Of a stretch of 64,000 nt of DNA, positions 28,826 through 36,660 are shown piece after piece. The position numbers were made by a program, and so were the translations under genes. Each line of letters begins with the position of its first letter. Within the stretch, counting starts at the first letter, position 1. The notes below the pieces were generated by a model. The model ran no database searches and had not been told where the DNA came from. It saw only the letters and a list, made by a program, of their open reading frames with translations. The DNA comes from Microbacterium halotolerans. Lineage in GTDB: Bacteria; Actinomycetota; Actinomycetes; Actinomycetales; Microbacteriaceae. The stretch covers positions 1 through 64,000 of the forward strand of contig NZ_KZ984054.1 of NCBI RefSeq assembly GCF_003569805.1, in the 5' to 3' direction.

Positions 28826-29977
28826 GTGAGACTGACAAAGTCAGACCCTGACCTTGAGTCGTTGGTGCGACGCATTCGGGATGGTGAGATTGATCTTCAA
28901 CCGGATTTTCAGCGCGACGAGATCTGGGATTCCCCGCGACGCCAACGGTTGATCGATACTGTCCTGCGCGGTTGGTACGTGCCCGCGATCCACCTTGTTG
29001 TGGACTCGGAGGGCGGGGATGTGGTGCTGGATGGACAGCAGCGGCTGGCTGCGATCCGTGACTTCTTCGCGAACAAAGTCAAGGTGAACGGGTCTACGGA
29101 GCCTCCTGATGAGCGAATAAAGCGCCTAGATGGCTTGACGTATGAAAAGCTTCCGCCCGAGGTTCGGCGCGCAGTGAACAGTTTTTCGCTCTCCGTGATC
29201 AAGTTAGATGATTATGAACCGCAGGAGCCGAATGAGCTCTTCTTTAGGCTCAATCAGTCCTACAACCTAACCCCTCCTGAGAAGCGCAACGCACTGCATG
29301 GTGAAGCGCGAGATCAAGTTAAGGAGCTGGTTGAAGAGCTCAAGGTGAGCGGTCTCCTGACGAAAGAGCGCATCGGCTTCAGCAATAGTCGGCTCGCCTA
29401 CGACGACGTCATCGCACGAGCTTGCGTGGCGCTGCAGCTTGACGACATGCGGCGACACATCAACAACAACGTGGTCGAAGCGCAGTATCGAACTGGAGCG
29501 TTCGTCGAGGCGACGATTTCTGGTGTCCAATCAGCTGCTGCTCGGCTGCTCGAACTCATCGACCAGACACCGACTCGAGTCCGATTCAACAAAGGAACCC
29601 TGCAGACGTGGCTGGTGTACTGCGCGTGGGCTCCCACTGCTACTGGCCCAATACCTGACGGTCTACTCGCGCGGTTTGAGGAACTACGTCTTGAGACGCG
29701 CGAGGACCAGAGTACCGACTTCCGAGGTCAGCTCGCGGCACTCTACGATGATCGCGCGTCGTACCGTGTGACGGACGTATCCTCTGTTCTGATTCGTGAC
29801 CTCGTGATCCATTTGGTGTCGGAGCACGAGTTCAAAACGCTGCCTCGGCGTAATTCAGACAGCCTGCTCCGCCAGCTTCAAGAGAGTCCGACCAATCACG
29901 TCCAGAGCTCCATTTCGACGTTTATCGAGCAGTCTGACTGGGGAAACCCTATCGTTAATCGGGAAGCGTCGGCATGA
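28826..29977 (+). CDS. DUF262 (GmrS/ParB-like) protein, partner of the next ATPase
   Basis: 383 aa, GTG start with GAAGGA 5 nt ahead. The N-terminal DUF262 domain shows LVRRIRDGEIDLQPDFQRDE, IWDSPRRQRLIDTVLRGWYV and the hallmark DGQQRLAAIRDFF (DGQQR at 69-73), followed by LFFRLNQSYNLTPPEKRNAL. In GmrSD-type systems this domain hydrolyses NTPs and controls a nuclease; a DUF1524 HNH domain is absent here. The C-terminal part has no recognisable domain. The stop overlaps the ATPase start (ATGA), so the pair is a unit. A phage-defence role is inferred from family and neighbours. Confidence 0.85.
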   Translation: MRLTKSDPDLESLVRRIRDGEIDLQPDFQRDEIWDSPRRQRLIDTVLRGWYVPAIHLVVDSEGGDVVLDGQQRLAAIRDFFANKVKVNGSTEPPDERIKRLDGLTYEKLPPEVRRAVNSFSLSVIKLDDYEPQEPNELFFRLNQSYNLTPPEKRNALHGEARDQVKELVEELKVSGLLTKERIGFSNSRLAYDDVIARACVALQLDDMRRHINNNVVEAQYRTGAFVEATISGVQSAAARLLELIDQTPTRVRFNKGTLQTWLVYCAWAPTATGPIPDGLLARFEELRLETREDQSTDFRGQLAALYDDRASYRVTDVSSVLIRDLVIHLVSEHEFKTLPRRNSDSLLRQLQESPTNHVQSSISTFIEQSDWGNPIVNREASA

Positions 29978-31305
29978 GGCGAGCCAAGGAACTGCGCGTC
30001 TGGCACGAGCTTCAGACTGCTCACAGACGTACGACGCCGAACCTGTTGGACATTGGCGCTACAGGTGCCATCGACCTTTCCCGCCCATGCACCATCCTTG
30101 GCGGACGAAATGGGTCGGGCAAATCGCGATTGCTACGGTCCATTGCTTCGAACTTAGGAGACGGCGGGCTCTACCTGGATCTCCATCATCTGTGCGAACA
30201 AGCGCTCATCGTTCTTAGGTCGCTCTCGAATCTAGAGGAAATGAAGGACGAGCTTGGCAGACTTGGCCCCGACGACAAGCGACTAAAAGACGTGCGAAGG
30301 ATTGTTGGTCGCGATTACTACTCGGTCGACTGGTACGCGCTCGACGTTGGCCCGGAGGACGGTGAGATCGCGGCGAAGTTCCGGTGGGGCGGCGCCCCAG
30401 ATGATGATCCCCTAACTCCGTATTTCACGGTCAGTTATGCTGGGATCGAGTACGACGCACTCGACATGGGTCTCGGTGAGTTCTCGGTCCATTTTTTGCT
30501 TTGGATCCTCGAACAATTTAAGAACCACAAGAATCTGACCTTGCTTCTGGATGAGCCTGACGCGTACCTGCCTCCGATCGGGGTCGAACGCCTTCTCTCG
30601 CGGCTTCTGACAATCTGCCAGAAGCGCGGCTGGCGTATGGTCATTTCGACCCATTCGGAAGAAATGATCTCGTCGGCGGTCGATCATGGCGCGTTTCTGC
30701 TTTTGCGCATGGGGGCGGGCGGCTCGACAGACGCGTTCCACTCCCAGGACGATCCCACGATCGCCGACACTTTGCTGGCAAGACCACCGATAGAGCGTGT
30801 TCTATTCGTCGAAGACGAGTCGGCCTGGTACCTCTGTCGAGCCTTGCTCGATCAGAGCGATCGCATGCTCTACAAGACCACTTCACTCGTCTGGGGTGAC
30901 GGCAATGGGTATATGACCCCGCTCCGCAGCAGCCTGCCTCGGCCTCCCGTGCCCGAGCTAACGTTCGCTGTCGTCCCCGATGGCGATCAAAGGGAAGAGA
31001 TGTCCGACGCGCCAATAGCGGGTCGCTGGCCGCTTCACTTTCTCCCAAGCCGTGACGATCCAGACGAGCTCTTCCGTACTCTTAAAGATGACCCGGCGGC
31101 GCTTGCAGATGCTTTAGGCGTCGATGAAGCGGAGCTTCAGCGCAAGCTCGACGACCTTGAAGGAGAAGACTCCCACGATTGGGTCAATCTGCTAGGTGAG
31201 GCTTATGGTAGACCGCATGTGTTGACAGTACTTGCCGCATCTTGGGCGCGGACACATGCGGATGAGTCGGCTACTTTTGCCGCGCTTGTTCGAGCTGGCG
31301 TGTAA
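29974..31305 (+). CDS. AAA/ABC-type ATPase with C-terminal TOPRIM-like domain (OLD/AriA-AriB-like)
   Basis: 443 aa. Walker A ILGGRNGSGKSRLLRSIA (44-51), signature-like LDMGLGEFSVHFLLW (163-177), Walker B LTLLLDEPDAYLPP (about 188-201) and switch His in VISTHSEE (227) define a compact SMC/OLD-type ATPase. From about 273 a second domain with ERVLFVEDESAWYLCRALL (Glu280) and FAVVPDGDQREE (Asp336, Asp338) matches the Glu plus DxD pattern of a TOPRIM nuclease. It recalls a fusion of PARIS AriA and AriB or a short OLD protein, but with a DUF262 partner. Lower GC than the core genes. Confidence 0.8.
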   Translation: MRRAKELRVWHELQTAHRRTTPNLLDIGATGAIDLSRPCTILGGRNGSGKSRLLRSIASNLGDGGLYLDLHHLCEQALIVLRSLSNLEEMKDELGRLGPDDKRLKDVRRIVGRDYYSVDWYALDVGPEDGEIAAKFRWGGAPDDDPLTPYFTVSYAGIEYDALDMGLGEFSVHFLLWILEQFKNHKNLTLLLDEPDAYLPPIGVERLLSRLLTICQKRGWRMVISTHSEEMISSAVDHGAFLLLRMGAGGSTDAFHSQDDPTIADTLLARPPIERVLFVEDESAWYLCRALLDQSDRMLYKTTSLVWGDGNGYMTPLRSSLPRPPVPELTFAVVPDGDQREEMSDAPIAGRWPLHFLPSRDDPDELFRTLKDDPAALADALGVDEAELQRKLDDLEGEDSHDWVNLLGEAYGRPHVLTVLAASWARTHADESATFAALVRAGV

Positions 31306-31808
31306 CCAGCCGAGCAGAGCCATGTGTTGCGTTTAAGCCCGCGAGGTATGACTCCGACCCAGACCTGCCGTCATAGTTTCCTCGCCCCAACGCGACGCCA
31401 GCTTCGGCGACGCGTTTACTGTGTCGTGGAAGGACGCAGACGAATTACTGTTTGCCCTCAGCCGCGCAGGTTCAGGGAAGCCCAGAATGCGGTTCATTCT
31501 TCCACGCTGATCATGTGCTTGATCGCGGCGTGATTGGTCTTATGGTTGGGACGAGCTTCGTTTCAGCAACCGCAGCGCGCGCAGACGGAACTCGTCTGGA
31601 TACGGTCTTGGGACCACTCCATCCTCCAAAAGGAAAGGACGGAACTCAGGGCGAATCAGCAGCTCGCGCAATCGGAGCAGATCCGGTATTAGTCGTCGCG
31701 GGGGACACGGATCGGCATGCCATCAGAGTCGTCGATCTCGTCATACTGCATGTCACCACTCGACCCAGGGAGTTCGGGCGTGAGGAACGAACTGGTGACA
31801 GGTTTGGT
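31306..31808. other. Gene-free stretch with an IS3 orfA remnant
   Basis: No intact gene. The only recognisable item is the broken IS3 orfA start on the minus strand (31494-31617). The rest shows stops in all likely frames. Confidence 0.6.
31494..31617 (-). pseudogene. Frameshifted IS3-family orfA fragment
   Basis: GTG 31617 follows a perfect GGAGGA and starts VVPRPYPDEFRLRALRLL, a typical OrfA N-terminus. Dropping one A after this point restores NEARPNHKTNHAAIKHMISV in a second frame before a stop. Hence a one-base frameshift plus 3' loss. It lies downstream of, not upstream of, the OrfB at 31809, so it is a separate insertion remnant. Confidence 0.5.
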
Positions 31809-32927
31809 TTAGGCCGCGAGCGTGAGCGGCTCCGCTAGCTTGGCTTCGAACTCGATGGGCGTCAACCCGCCGAGAGCGTCTTGCGCGCGCTGCCGGTGAT
31901 ACTTCCGCTCGATCCAGACCACGATCGCGAGGCGAAGCTCCTGGCGGGTCGTCCATCGCTGCTGGTTGAGCACGTTCGTCTGCAGCAGCGACCAGAACGA
32001 CTCCATGGCCGCGTTGTCCCCGGCGGCGCCGACGCGCCCCATCGATCCGACCATGTCGCAACGGCGAAGTTCCCGGGCCATCGCTCGGCTGCGAAACTGG
32101 CTACCTCTGTCGGCGTGAAGGATGCACCCGGCGACGTCGCCGCGGCGGGCGACGGCGTTGCGCACGGCGTCGACGGCGAGCTTCGCGGTCATCCGATCCG
32201 AGATGGAGTAGCCAACGATTCGGTTCGAGAACACATCCTTGATCGCGCAGCAGTAGAGCTTGCCTTCGCTCGTCCGATGCTCCGTGATGTCCGTGAGCCA
32301 GAGCCGGTTCGGTGCATCAGCACGGAACACGCGCTGGACGTGATCGTCGAACGCCGGCGGACCCACCTTCTTGCTCTTGCCCCGCCGGCGGCGTTGCGCG
32401 GACGAGAGGATCCCAGCTTGGGAGCACAGCTTCCACGCCGTCCGCCTGCTCATCCGCCACCCAGCCCGGCGCGCCTCATCAGCCAAGTATCGATACCCGA
32501 ACGTCGGGTCGTCGTGGTGCGCGTCGTGCAGCGCGTTGATTCGATGCGCGCGGAGCACGTCCGCGTCGCGGATCGGGTCGTTGCGCCACCGGTAGTAGGG
32601 CTGACGGGCGAGCTTGAGAACCCGGCACGACACCGTCACGGGGATCCCCATGTCGGCGAGCTCAGATACGAGCGGGTATGTCTGTAATGGATCTGGAGCC
32701 CGCCCGTGGCTGGCTGAGAGGCTGAGCTTCGGCTCCAGCGTGTGACTCCGGGTATATCCGACCCGCCCGCGTGGCGGTGTCTTGAAAATGACGTGTCCAC
32801 GCTCGAGTCGAAGCCGGTCTCTGCGCGCAGATGCCTTGATCAGAAGCTTGTCCACCCCCGAAAAGGTGTGACTCATTACAGATGTGACTCTCCGCGACCC
32901 CATGAAGCCGGCGACCCTTATCCGCAA
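31809..32927 (-). CDS. IS3-family transposase OrfB (DDE integrase core)
   Basis: The open frame is 372 aa; clear homology starts near residue 83 (LQTYPLVSELADMGIPVTVS), so the N-terminal 80 residues are doubtful. It has the HTH_21 region (YYRWRNDPIRDADVLRAHRI) and rve core with Asp in LWLTDITEH, Asp in ILHADRGSQF and Glu in NAAMESFWSLLQ. No orfA stands upstream and I see no clear terminal repeats, so this is probably an incomplete element, perhaps cut by the IS110 insertion. Confidence 0.8.
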   Translation of the reverse strand: MRIRVAGFMGSRRVTSVMSHTFSGVDKLLIKASARRDRLRLERGHVIFKTPPRGRVGYTRSHTLEPKLSLSASHGRAPDPLQTYPLVSELADMGIPVTVSCRVLKLARQPYYRWRNDPIRDADVLRAHRINALHDAHHDDPTFGYRYLADEARRAGWRMSRRTAWKLCSQAGILSSAQRRRRGKSKKVGPPAFDDHVQRVFRADAPNRLWLTDITEHRTSEGKLYCCAIKDVFSNRIVGYSISDRMTAKLAVDAVRNAVARRGDVAGCILHADRGSQFRSRAMARELRRCDMVGSMGRVGAAGDNAAMESFWSLLQTNVLNQQRWTTRQELRLAIVVWIERKYHRQRAQDALGGLTPIEFEAKLAEPLTLAA

Positions 32928-32945
32928 TCTCTACTGGAGGTTCTC

Positions 32946-33992
32946 ATGACTTTCGTCGCTGAGAAATTCGAGCACGTCGTCGGCATCGACACGCACGCCC
33001 GCACACACACCTACTGCGTCATCCACTCCCGCACCGGTGCCATCATCGATTCTGCAACATTCCCCGTGTCCACCGCCGGACATGCCAGAGCACTCAGCTG
33101 GATCGTTCGCCGCACCGGCGGTACCACTGTGCTTGCCGCGATCGAGGGCACCTCATCCTACGGGGCCGGAATCAGCGCCCAGCTAAACGAAGCGGGGTTT
33201 GATGTCACCGAAGTGCGTCCAGCACCGCGCGCGTCTCATGCACATGCCGGGAAGTCCGATTCGCTTGACGCGGAAGCCGCAGCCCGGTCCGTGCTCGGCA
33301 AAGAAGTCGCAAGACTGGCGCAGCCTCGCCAGACCGGTGAACGCACGGCGCTGCGCGTGCTGTTGACGGCCCGCTCCCTGATCGATCAGCAGCGCACCGC
33401 GAATCGCAACGCCCTCACCGCCCTTATTCGAACCGTCGACCTCGGTGTCGACGCACGCAAACCGCTCACCGACGCGCAGGTCGCCACGATCGCGGCATGG
33501 CGCACCGGTCGCGATCACCACTCGGCTCGGGTGACACGCTCCGAAGCGAAGCGACTTGCCACGGCAGTGCTCGAGCAGACCGCACAGCTCCGCGAGAATC
33601 ACCGTCAGCTCGCCGCGCTCACCGAACAGCTCGCGCCTGGCCTTCAAGATCTGCCCGGCGTTGGCCCGGTCACCGGCGCGATCCTCGTCACCGTCTACTC
33701 CCACCATGGACGCGTTCGTTCTGAGGCTGCGTTCGCAGCCCTTGGCGGCATCGCACCGTTGCCGGCATCGTCAGGCAACAACACCCGACACAGGCTCTCC
33801 AGGACCGGAGATCGCCAGCTCAACCGCGCCGTCGACGTCATCGCCCGCACCCGCATGAGCTACGACCCGACCACCCGCGACTACGTTGCACGCCGAAGAG
33901 CCGAGGGACGCACCGCACGCGAAATCCGACGCTGCCTGAAACGCTATGTCGTTCGCTCGCTCTTCCGCGAACTCCAAACTCGGATGACTTGA
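32946..33992 (+). CDS. IS110-family transposase
   Basis: 348 aa, ATG with GGAGG 6 nt ahead. The N-terminal RuvC-like DEDD domain has VVGIDTHARTHTYCV, AAIEGTSSYG and KSDSLDAEAAA. The C-terminal half has the helix-hairpin-helix PGVGPVTGAILVTVY and FAALGGIAPLPASSGN with the catalytic Ser region. IS110-group elements lack long terminal repeats and carry a guide (bridge) RNA in the noncoding part before the gene; 32730-32945 would be the place. The element may end shortly after 33992. Confidence 0.92.
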   Translation: MTFVAEKFEHVVGIDTHARTHTYCVIHSRTGAIIDSATFPVSTAGHARALSWIVRRTGGTTVLAAIEGTSSYGAGISAQLNEAGFDVTEVRPAPRASHAHAGKSDSLDAEAAARSVLGKEVARLAQPRQTGERTALRVLLTARSLIDQQRTANRNALTALIRTVDLGVDARKPLTDAQVATIAAWRTGRDHHSARVTRSEAKRLATAVLEQTAQLRENHRQLAALTEQLAPGLQDLPGVGPVTGAILVTVYSHHGRVRSEAAFAALGGIAPLPASSGNNTRHRLSRTGDRQLNRAVDVIARTRMSYDPTTRDYVARRRAEGRTAREIRRCLKRYVVRSLFRELQTRMT

Positions 33993-33994
33993 CA

Positions 33995-34318
33995 TCAGGC
34001 ATAGAAGCGTCTGTGACCGGGGCCATTCGCTGACCCACAGCACCGTGTGACATGCGGAGTCCGAATGCCCCAGAAGAAACTGATGAGCGTCACCGACGCG
34101 CCGCGGATGATCGCCGCGCCACACGACACGAGAACGCCGACCTTCTCGCGCGACGCGAGATGCGGATTCGAGGAATTCGCACCGAAGCCCCACACGATCG
34201 CGGAAGTGATCAGGGCGAGGACGGAGAGGATCAGGCCGACAGTCATCACCGCGCCGACGATGATGCGCAACTGCTCGATCCCGGGAAGCCCGGTACCGTT
34301 CGGATCAATATCAATCAC
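33995..34318 (-). CDS. DUF6112-type membrane protein of actinobacterial conjugative elements, altered C-terminus
   Basis: 107 aa, GTG with GAAGGA ahead. It reads VIDIDPNGTGLPGIEQLRII, VGAVMTVGLILSVLALITSA, IVWGFGANSSNPHLASREK, GVLVSCGAAIIRGASVTLIS: two membrane helices and the WGFGANSSNP motif typical of a small protein found beside type IV secretion genes in actinobacterial ICEs. After ISFFWG the tail (IRTPHVTRCCGSANGPGHRR) looks unrelated and lies at the IS110 edge, so the last codons were probably replaced by the insertion. Confidence 0.7.
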   Translation of the reverse strand: MIDIDPNGTGLPGIEQLRIIVGAVMTVGLILSVLALITSAIVWGFGANSSNPHLASREKVGVLVSCGAAIIRGASVTLISFFWGIRTPHVTRCCGSANGPGHRRFYA

Positions 34319-34435
34319 AGGGTGCTCCTTCAGCTCACAAACGCCAGAGATGGCGGACTTGCCAGCCAGGTGCACCCCGGCGCCCCCATCTCTCGTCGGA
34401 AACGCGTGGCCGCCGAGAGATAACATCCGAGCAGG

Positions 34436-34457
34436 TGTTAGCACGGGCGTGCTAACA
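34436..34457. promoter_or_regulatory. TetR-type operator
   Basis: Perfect 9-bp arms TGTTAGCAC (34436-34444) and GTGCTAACA (34449-34457) are separated by GGGC. The site lies 8 bp before a small leader ORF and upstream of the membrane-protein/TetR operon, as expected for autoregulation by the TetR at 35041. Confidence 0.8.
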
Positions 34458-34464
34458 TGGAGGT

Positions 34465-34497
34465 ATGTCAGTGCTTTCCGAGAGGGCCGTTTCGTGA
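34465..34497 (+). CDS. Possible 10-codon leader peptide
   Basis: ATG 34465 directly follows GGAGG and encodes MSVLSERAVS with its TGA overlapping the GTG start of the membrane protein (GTGA). The downstream GTG has no ribosome site of its own, so ribosomes may reach it by termination-reinitiation. Confidence 0.4.
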   Translation: MSVLSERAVS

Positions 34498-35036
34498 TTT
34501 TGATCGCGATCATTGCGTGCGAGATTGGTTTTTGGGTCGCGATCCTGGCCGGCCTCACCGCTCGCTATCTCGCTGGCCGACCGAAGCTCGGGGCCGCGCT
34601 GTTGATCGCGGCGCCCGTGATCGATCTCTTACTTCTCGGACTTGTGGCGATAGATCTGGTCGGCGGGAGTGATGCCTCGTGGCATCACGGTCTTGCCGCC
34701 GTCTACATCGGGGTGTCGGTCGCTTACGGGCATCGGATGATCGCCTGGGCGGATGCGAAGTTTGCCACGCGATTCCGAGGCGCTGCGCCTCGTCCGAAAC
34801 TCACCGGCACCGCGTACACCATCGCGTGTTGGAAGGACGTTGTGCGCACGATGCTCGCCGCAGGCATCGCCGGGGCGATCCTGCTCGGACTGATCTACGT
34901 CGTCGCGGCCCCTGCCCGCACTGCCGAACTCCAAGGTTTCTTCCCTCTTCTCGGCCTCATCGTGGGGATCGATCTGTTATGGGCGATCAGCTATACGGTG
35001 TGGCCGAAGAAGACCCCCGCGCAGACGAGGGCGTGA
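34494..35036 (+). CDS. Multi-pass membrane protein of unknown function
   Basis: 180 aa with about five hydrophobic helices (VILIAIIACEIGFWVAILAG, LGAALLIAAPVIDLLLLGLV, HHGLAAVYIGVSVAY, MLAAGIAGAILLGLIYVVA, GLIVGIDLLWAISYTVW). Start GTG overlaps the leader ORF. It is followed 4 bp later by a TetR gene, so the pair is likely an inducible operon. No family is recognised. Confidence 0.7.
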   Translation: MILIAIIACEIGFWVAILAGLTARYLAGRPKLGAALLIAAPVIDLLLLGLVAIDLVGGSDASWHHGLAAVYIGVSVAYGHRMIAWADAKFATRFRGAAPRPKLTGTAYTIACWKDVVRTMLAAGIAGAILLGLIYVVAAPARTAELQGFFPLLGLIVGIDLLWAISYTVWPKKTPAQTRA

Positions 35037-35040
35037 GCAG

Positions 35041-35640
35041 ATGCCCCGACTCATCGATCACAGGCGGCGCGAACGCGACATCGGCGATGCCGCGCTACGC
35101 GTCCTCACTATTGATGGGCTTGCGGCGCTATCGGTGAGGAGGGTGGCTGAGGAGGCCGGGATCGCCACCGCGTCGCTCCGCCGAGCGTTCCCCACGCAGG
35201 ACGCATTGCGCCGGTTCTGTCTCAACCGCATCCGCGGTGATGTCAACGCGCGCATTCAGGCCTTGCATGGTGAAGGCGCGGAGCTCGCCCTCTCGTTGCT
35301 GTGCGAGCTACTGCCATTGGACGAGATTCGTCGAACTGAGCTCATCGTCCAGTTGCAGTTCGGCAGCCTCGCGCTCACCGACCCGAGCGTGTCCGAGAAC
35401 GTCCGCGACCTTCACCGTGATGTGCGGGCGGTGTGTGCCGCTGCGCTCGAGGAGATCGATCGAGTGGCCCTCCTGCGTCCCGGAACCGACCTCGACATCG
35501 AGACCGAGCGCCTCCATGGCCTCCTGGATGGACTCGCGATGCACGCGCTTTCGCAGGCAGCGGAGGCAAGCGATCGTGTCGTCGCCGTCCTCAAGCACCA
35601 TCTGAAGGCGATCACCACGACAGATGACCGACGGCCATGA
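35041..35640 (+). CDS. TetR/AcrR-family regulator
   Basis: 199 aa. The helix-turn-helix is at residues 14-55 (ERDIGDAALRVLTIDGLAAL, SVRRVAEEAGIATASLRRAF). The C-terminal ligand domain resembles BetI-type regulators. It is the second gene of the operon whose promoter contains the 34436-34457 palindrome and probably represses it. Confidence 0.88.
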   Translation: MPRLIDHRRRERDIGDAALRVLTIDGLAALSVRRVAEEAGIATASLRRAFPTQDALRRFCLNRIRGDVNARIQALHGEGAELALSLLCELLPLDEIRRTELIVQLQFGSLALTDPSVSENVRDLHRDVRAVCAAALEEIDRVALLRPGTDLDIETERLHGLLDGLAMHALSQAAEASDRVVAVLKHHLKAITTTDDRRP

Positions 35641-35725
35641 GTGCAGCCCACCCGGCGACCACCATCCTGGTGAGTACTCTTCACCGGCGGACGGTGGACA
35701 CGTGTCGAGACGGAAGGCTTGCGTG

Positions 35726-36292
35726 ATGACGAAACGAGACGACAGGCTCCGCCCGATTGAGACGTGGGACGTGTTCTGGCGTGGCTCCTTCGCCACCACC
35801 TATGACGGTGTCGAGTACGTGATCGATGTCGACTACTTCGACTTCTCAGAACGCATCCGCCTCTACCGTGACGGCATGCTGATCGACTCCCGCAAGTCAC
35901 CAGCCAGGTTCGACCTCGATCCCGCAACGCGCGTCGAGGCCACGATGTCGCTGTACGGGATGAAGCACGTCGATCTCATCAACGTCCAGGATGGCCGTCG
36001 CGTGCCGTTGCAACCCCGCGCGGGCACGGGCGAATCCTGGCGGGCTGGGCTCGCGCGAAAACATCCGCAAGCAAACCGATGGATCGGCTTCGTATCGTGG
36101 AGCGTACTTGTGTTCGCCGCGGTCACCCAGATCCCGGTACTGTTCAACTCCACCCTTGCGCATCTGACCGGCACGCCACTGCCGACCCTGGGTCTGCCTG
36201 TCTGGGCTAACGCCACGCTCGGGATCGCTGGCATCCTTGCAGCCCTTGACCGCGCCCTCCAACTCAAACACAACAAATGGCTCGATGACTGA
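35726..36292 (+). CDS. Hypothetical protein with soluble N-terminus and C-terminal membrane helices
   Basis: 188 aa, ATG 35726 (or GTG 35723), CGGAAGG ahead. Residues 10-110 form a beta-rich soluble part (DVFWRGSFATTYDGVEYVID, VDYFDFSERIRLYRDG). Two helices follow (about 128-150 and 163-178). It ends 3 bp before the IS3 left end. Function unknown. Confidence 0.7.
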   Translation: MTKRDDRLRPIETWDVFWRGSFATTYDGVEYVIDVDYFDFSERIRLYRDGMLIDSRKSPARFDLDPATRVEATMSLYGMKHVDLINVQDGRRVPLQPRAGTGESWRAGLARKHPQANRWIGFVSWSVLVFAAVTQIPVLFNSTLAHLTGTPLPTLGLPVWANATLGIAGILAALDRALQLKHNKWLDD

Positions 36293-36348
36293 CCATGAAG
36301 CGCCTCAGGTTTGATGCCGCATCCTTTTGAATTGGAAGGATGTATGTC

Positions 36349-36660
36349 ATGCCGAAGAAGATCGATCCCGCGCTGCGTGAGCGCGCTGTCCGGCTGGTGC
36401 GCGAGCATCGTTCGGAGTATCCGTCGTTGACGGCCGCGTCAGCGGCCGTTGCCCGCCAGGTCGGCGTCGGGCATGAGTCCGTGCGCCGGTGGGTGCTGCA
36501 GGCCGATATCGACGATGGCAGCCGCGACGGGATCACCAGCGTCGAGCATGCCGAGATCAAGCGGCTCAAGGCCGAGAACAGTCGCCTGCGGGAGGATGTC
36601 GCGATCCTGAGAGCTGCGACGACTTTCTTCGCGGGGGAACTCGACCCCCGCAACCGTTGA
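36349..36660 (+). CDS. IS3 transposase OrfA
   Basis: 103 aa from ATG 36349. A helix-turn-helix (PSLTAASAAVARQVGVGHES, VRRWVLQADID) is followed by a leucine-zipper-like helix (EIKRLKAENSRLREDVAILR). The TGA overlaps the ATG of orfB, so OrfB may come from reinitiation or frameshifting. Confidence 0.9.
   Translation: MPKKIDPALRERAVRLVREHRSEYPSLTAASAAVARQVGVGHESVRRWVLQADIDDGSRDGITSVEHAEIKRLKAENSRLREDVAILRAATTFFAGELDPRNR

Noticed and set aside
31809..32061. Possible orfA for the IS3 OrfB in the downstream orfA fragment at 31494
   Set aside because: It lies on the 3' side of OrfB, so it cannot be the upstream partner of the same element.
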